Shown: piece by piece, positions 1 through 6,100 of the stretch
Numbering within the stretch: position 1 is the first letter of the stretch
How the letters are laid out: every line of letters begins with the position of its first letter
Assembly: GCA_023128035.1 (NCBI GenBank)
Contig: JAGMES010000177.1
Span: 1 to 8,474 of the forward strand
DNA from: Halanaerobiales bacterium
GTDB lineage: Bacteria > Bacillota_F > Halanaerobiia > DY22613
Length of the DNA: 8,474 bases
Reading direction: 5' to 3'
Notes under the pieces: generated by a model
What the model saw: only the letters and a program-made list of their open reading frames with translations
The model's database searches: none
What the model was told of the DNA's origin: nothing
Made by a program: the position numbers and the translations under genes

Positions 1-1
1 G

Positions 2-145
2 AATGACTGTATAAATATCCAATTTATATATAATACATCGAGATTCGATGAACAATTAATAATGAGAATATCAGAACATTTTTGTAATATACTTTCCTAT
101 ATTTTAGAAAAGCCTGATGAAAAGTTATCAGAGATAGATATGCTT
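2..145 (+). other. C-terminal tail of condensation domain C1 (module 1)
   Basis: Residues 1-48 of the window match the end of a C domain: a YNTSRFDE stretch, a helix with ISEHFCNIL, and the closing KLSEIDML motif, which recurs at the ends of C2 (near 3329) and C3 (near 6551). It should catalyse attachment of the upstream chain to the residue on PCP1. Only the tail is present, so the HHxxxDG active site and the C subtype cannot be read. Its sequence differs from the corresponding ends of C2 and C3, which both have YSTxLYKRET, so C1 probably belongs to another C lineage. Bases 146-217 are the C-A linker (EEKDQILYEFNNT), also seen before A3. An epimerase tail is less likely because an A domain follows directly. 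Confidence 0.85.
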
Positions 146-3100
146 ACCAAAGAAGAAAAGGATCAGATTTTATATGAATTTAATAACACCTATGCAGATT
201 ACCCAAGAAATAAAACATTACATGAGTTATTTGAAGAAAAAGTAGAGAAAATACCAGATAATATCGCAGTAGTATCGTGTACTCACTCAGGAGAAATGAC
301 GCTAAGCTATAGAGAACTAAATGAAAAAGCAAATAGCTTAGCTAGAACCTTAAGAGAAATGGGAGTAAAATCAGACAGTATTGTAGGAATCTTAGTAGAC
401 CGTTCTCTGGAGATGATGGTCGGTATATTTGGAATACTTAAAGCAGGTGGTGCTTATCTACCCATAAATCCTAATTATCCTAAAGAACGGGTTGGCTATA
501 TGTTGAAAGATAGCGGTGCAAATATTTTATTGACACATGAGTATTTGGTAAATGAAGTTCCATTTAGAGGTCAAGTTATTGCATTAGAGGATGAACAAAT
601 ATATCTAAAAGCAGGCTCAAACTTAGAACCTATTAAGAATTCGCAAGGTTTAGCGTATATCATCTATACTTCTGGTTCAACTGGAAAGCCTAAAGGGGTT
701 ATGGTATCTCACAAAGCGCTAAATAATTTTCTATTTAATATGTATAATAGTTTTGGAGAGAATCTGGGGCAAAAAGATAATTGTCTAAGTTTGACTAATA
801 TTTCCTTTGACGTAAGTATATGTGAAATCTCCATACCTCTTGTTTTTGGAGCCACTCTGGTGCTTTATAACAATGAAATGATACTAGATATTTATAATTT
901 GGTTAGAACTATTGTCGATAAAGCGATAACCTTTGCTTATATCCCTCCAACTATATTAAAAGAGGTTTATGAGCGATTAAGTAATGAAGAAGTCAAACTT
1001 AACAAAATGCTGGTAGGAGTAGAGCCAATTAAAGATTATATATTGGAAGACTATCTGAAATTAAATGAGAATATGCAAATCATAAACGGTTATGGTCCTA
1101 CAGAAGCTACAATCTGCGCAACTTTCTATAAATATGGTCAAACTGCACCAGTAGGTAAAAATGTTCCAATAGGTAAGCCTTTAGCTAATACACAAATATA
1201 TATATTGGATCAATACTCAAATCCTGTGCCTCAGGGCGTTGTGGGAGAATTGTGTATCTCGGGAGAAGGCTTAGCAGAGGGCTATCTAAATGGAGAAGAT
1301 TTAACAATAGAAAAATTTGTACCGAATCCTTTTATAGTTGGTATGAAAATGTACAAAACTGGAGACATGGCGCGTTTATTACCTTCTGGGATTATCAAAT
1401 TTGTGGGAAGAATCGATCATCAAGTGAAGATACGTGGATTTAGAATCGAACTTGGAGAGGTCGAAAGCCAATTATTAAATTGTGATTCAATTAAGAAAGC
1501 AATAGTAGTAGATCGAGAAGATAAAAATGGAGCGAAATATTTATGTGCATATGTTGTCTCAGAAGAAGAAGTAACGGTAGGGGACTTCACTCCGAAGGAG
1601 TTGAGAGCATTTTTATTAACAAGTTTACCAGAATATATGATCCCATCATGTTTTGTACAATTAGATCAAATGCCATTAACTGCAAATGGAAAGATCGATC
1701 GAAAAGGACTTCCAGTACCTGAAGGTAATATAATGATAGGAACTGAATACGAAGCTCCACAAAATAAAATAGAAGAAAAGTTAGTAGAATTTTGGAAAGA
1801 ATTATTGGGAATGGATAAAATAGGCACCGGCGATAACTTCTTTGAACTAGGAGGACACTCTTTAAAGGCAACAAAATTGGTAGGAAAAATACATAAAGTA
1901 TTGAATGTAGAAGTGCCATTAAGCGAAATGTTTAGAACACCAACAATTAAAGGAATAAGTAGCTATATAAAAAGTGCAACCAAAATTGCATATGAAGTAA
2001 TAGAAAAAGTAGATTTTGCAGACTATTATGAAGCCTCCTCAGCACAAAAGAGAATGTTTATGCTGCAACAGTTCGATCTACAAAGCACAGGGTATAACAT
2101 GCCAGGAGTACTAGAGGTTAAAGGAAGACTCAATATAGATAAAGTAAAAAAAGCTTTCTATGAACTTATAAGAAGACATGAAACCTTAAGAACATCTTTT
2201 GAAACAATAGAAGATAAGATTGTTCAAAGAATAAATTCTTTCGCGGACGTAGAAACAGAATTTAAAGTAGAACTCTTAGAAAAAACAGACAAAACTATCG
2301 AAGAAATATTAAATGAATTTATAAGACCATTTGATTTGACTAAAGCATTTTTATTTAGAGTAGGTGTGATAGAAGTAGAAGAAAATAAATCTATACTCAT
2401 GTATGATATGCACCATATTATATCAGATGGTGTATCCATGGGAATACTTGTAAACGAATTTGCAAGCTTTTATGAAGGTAAAGAATTAGATAACTTAAGA
2501 ATTCAGTACAAGGACTTTACAGCATGGCAGAATAAATTATTGAGATCAGATGTTATGAAAGAACATGAAAAGTATTGGCTAAATAGATTTAGGGATCTAA
2601 CTCGGAATGATGGGCAAGTGCTAGTTTTAAATATGCCAACAGACTTTGCACGCCCAATTGTAAAAAGTCATGAAGGAGATTCAATAAACTTTAGATTAGA
2701 TAAGGAACTGACAAAAGATATACAAAAAATAGCTAAAGAAACTGATAGTACAATGTATATGGTACTTTTATCAACAGTAAATATTTTATTGTCCAAATAT
2801 AGTAGTCAAGAAGATATCATAATTGGAAGTCCAATTGCAGGTAGACCGCATTTTGATCTGGAGAATATTATTGGAATGTTTGTCAATACGCTCGCGATGA
2901 GAAATTATCCTGAAAGTAAAAAGACGTTTAAAGAATTTTTGATGGAAGTAAAAGAAAATGCGTTAGAAGCATATGAACATCAGGAATATCAATTTGAAGA
3001 GCTTGTAGATAAATTAGACTTAAGAAGGAATACGAGTAGAAATCCACTTTTTGATGTAATGTTTGTGCTGCAAAATATTGAGATGCAAAACTTTTATAAT

Positions 3101-6100
3101 GGTGAAATAAAAATTGAAGATTTAGAATTAAAACAATATGATTTTAAAAATAAAATAGCAAAGTTTGATTTAACAATCTCAGCCAGTGAAGTTGTGTCCA
3201 CAGAGGCTGATAGTGAAATAACTTTTAATTTTGACTACAGTACCAAATTATATAAAAGAGAAACTGTAGAAAGAATGATATCTTACTTTACAAATATACT
3301 TAAAGCAGTAACAATTGATACAGATATTAAATTAAGTGAAATAGATATGCTTACAGAAGAAGAAAAATATAAGATACTATATCAATTTAATGATACTAAA
3401 ACAAATTTTCCGAAGGAAAAGACATTAAGTCAGTTGTTTGAAGAACAGGTAGAAAAGAGACCAGATAATATAGCTGTAGTATATGAGGATAAACAATTAA
3501 CCTATAGAGAGTTAAATGAAAAGGCAAATAGATTAGCAAGAACCTTAAGAAAAAATGGAGTAAAATCAAATAGCTATGTAGGAATATTAGTAGAGCGTTC
3601 ACTAGAAATGATATTTGGTATAATGGGTATCTTGAAGGCTGGAGGCGCCTATTTACCTATTGGTTCAAAGTTTCCAAAAGATAGAATAGAATATATGTTA
3701 AAAAATAGTCAATCAGAAATTTTACTTACACAGAAAAAATTTCTCAATAACGAATTGACCTCCACTGTAGAAACCATAAATCTCGAGGACGAAGAAATAT
3801 TTACCGGAAATTGTTCAAACTTGGAGCCAACAAATACTTCCTTTGATTTAGCATATGCAATATATACTTCTGGTTCTACAGGAAAGCAAAAAGGTGTTAT
3901 GATTGAACATAAAAGTGTTATAAGCCTGGTGACAGGTTTAGCAAAAATTATTTATGAAAGATATGGATCGTATTTAAATGTTGCATTGGTTGCACCTTAT
4001 TTCTTCGATGCATCTGTAAAGCAAATATTTGCATCGCTTTTATTAGGACATAAGTTATGTATTGTACCTGAAGACGCAAGGATTGAAGGGAAAAGGTTAT
4101 TGAGATTTTATAGAAAAAATTATATAGATATTTCTGATGGTACGCCGACACATATTAACCTTTTGCTAAACATAGTTGGATCTGAAGACAATGATCTGAA
4201 TGTAAAGCATTTTATCATTGGTGGCGAGGAACTTTCCAGTCAAGTAGTGAAAAACTTCTTTAAAAGATTCAAAGATTGTAAGTTCTATATAACAAATATC
4301 TACGGGCCAACGGAATGCTGTGTTGATACAACCTCGTATTTAATTGCACCTGAAAAATTGAACTCATTAAATACTATTCCTATAGGAAAACCAATAGCAA
4401 ATGAAATAGTATATATATTGGGCAAAAATCTAGAGATTCTTCCTGTAGGTGTATCTGGGGAAATATATATATCCGGTGAAGGAATCGCGAAGGGATATTT
4501 AAATAATCCTAATCTTACAACGGAAAAATTTATACAGAACCCATTTATATTGGGAGCTAGAATGTATCGAACTGGAGATTTAGCAAAGTGGTTACCAGAT
4601 GGAAATATTGAGTTTTTAGGCCGAATAGATAATCAGGTTAAAATACGTGGTTATAGAATAGAATTAGGAGAAATTGAAAGTCAAATATTAAATCATAAAG
4701 CAATAAAAGAAGCAATTGTAATAGCGAGAGTAGATAAAAATAACTCTAAATTTTTATGTGCATACATAGTAGCAGATAAGGAAGTAACCGTAGGAGAATT
4801 AACTCCAAAGGAGTTAAGAGAGTTTTTGCTAAAGAAATTACTAAAATATATGATCCCATCATATTTTGTACAACTAGATAAAATGCCATTGACTCCAAAT
4901 GGCAAAATAGATAGAAAGGCACTTCCTAAACCAGATGGTAATATAGTAATAGGAACAGAGTATGAAGCACCACGAAATCAAACAGAAGAAAAGCTAGTTA
5001 AAATCTGGAGTGAGATATTAGGAGTAGAAAAAGTTGGCATAAACGATGATTTCTTTGAACTTGGAGGTCATTCTTTAAAGGCAACAGTACTTACAGGAAA
5101 AATACTCAAAGAATTAAATGTAGAAGTGCCATTAAGTGAAATATTCAGAACACCAACAATTAAAGGAATAAGTGATTATATACAAAGTGCAATTAAAATT
5201 GCATATGAAGCAATAGAAAAAGTAGATTCCGCAGATTATTATGAAGCATCCTCAGCACAAAAGAGAATGTATATGTTGCAACAGTTTGATTTACAAAGCA
5301 TAGGGTATAACATGCCAGGTGTACTAGAGGTTAAAGGAGAACTCAATTTAGAGAAAGTAAAAAATGCTTTCTATCAACTTATCAGAAGACATGAAACCTT
5401 AAGAACATCTTTTGAAACAATAAAAGAGAAGATAGTCCAAAGAGTAAATTCTTTCGCGCACGTAGAGGCAGAGTTTAATTGCGCCTTTACTTTAGAGTAC
5501 ATAGAAAAAACAGAGAAAACTATCGAAGAAGCAGTAAATGAATTTATAAGACCATTTGATTTGAGTAAAGCACCTTTATTTAGAGTAGGTGTGATAGAAG
5601 TAGAAGAAAATAAATCAATACTTATGTTTGATATGCACCACATCATATCAGATGGTATATCCATGGGACTACTTGTAAGCGAGTTCACAAGGCTTTATGA
5701 GGGTAAAGAATTAGATGTGCTAAGAATTCAATACAAGGATTATGCAGAATGGCAAAATACATTATTAAGATCAGATATTATGAAAAAGCAGGAAGCGTAT
5801 TGGATAAATAAATTTAGTGATGAAGCGTTTTATAACGCGATCCCAGTATTAAATATGCCAACTGACTATCCAAGACCAACTATGCAAAGTATTGAAGGAG
5901 ATAATATTAGATGTACATTAGATAAGGAACTTACAGAGGAGTTAAAAACAATTGCAAAAGAAATGAACAGTACAATGTATATGGTACTTTTATCTGGCGT
6001 TAATATCTTATTGTCTAAATATAGTGGACAGGAAGATATTATAGTAGGTAGCCCGATAGCGGGTAGGCCACATCCAGACTTAGAGAAAATTATTGGAATG

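Larger units (their letters stand above)
2024..3352 (+). other. Condensation domain C2 (module 2)
   Basis: About 443 residues (window residues 675-1117), complete. Motifs in order: SSAQKRMFMLQQ (C1), RRHETLRTSF (C2), HHIISDG (C3, 2411-2431, second His is the catalytic one by family knowledge), YKDFTAWQ (C4), IIGMFVNTLAMR (C5), HQEYQFEELV (C6) and RNPLFDVMF (C7). It should join the donor on PCP1 to the amino acid on PCP2. The SSAQKRM start and the absence of an upstream epimerase suggest the LCL class, which takes an L-configured donor. It is closely related to C3, including long exact DNA repeats. Bases 3353-3424 are the C-A linker. Confidence 0.96.

Noticed and set aside
62..64. In-frame ATG near the left edge as a possible gene start
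   Set aside because: The frame is open upstream and already encodes C-domain tail; starting here would cut the domain, and no convincing ribosome-binding site precedes it.
2..145. Tail of an epimerization domain instead of a C domain
   Set aside because: It ends with KLSEIDML and leads directly into an A domain, as C2 and C3 do; epimerase domains usually end a module.
1252..1443. Plus-strand 63-codon frame within A1
   Set aside because: Out of frame with the conserved A1 motifs GELCISGEG to GRIDHQVKIRG, which are continuous in the main frame.
1587..1919. Minus-strand frame with hydrophobic, membrane-like composition
   Set aside because: Antisense to the A1 end and PCP1. The hydrophobicity arises from reading AAA/GAA/ATA-rich codons in reverse complement.
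5374..5688. Minus-strand open frame resembling another at 2224-2439
   Set aside because: The likeness comes from both being antisense to the same part of the paralogous C2 and C3 domains. It is not a repeated small gene family.
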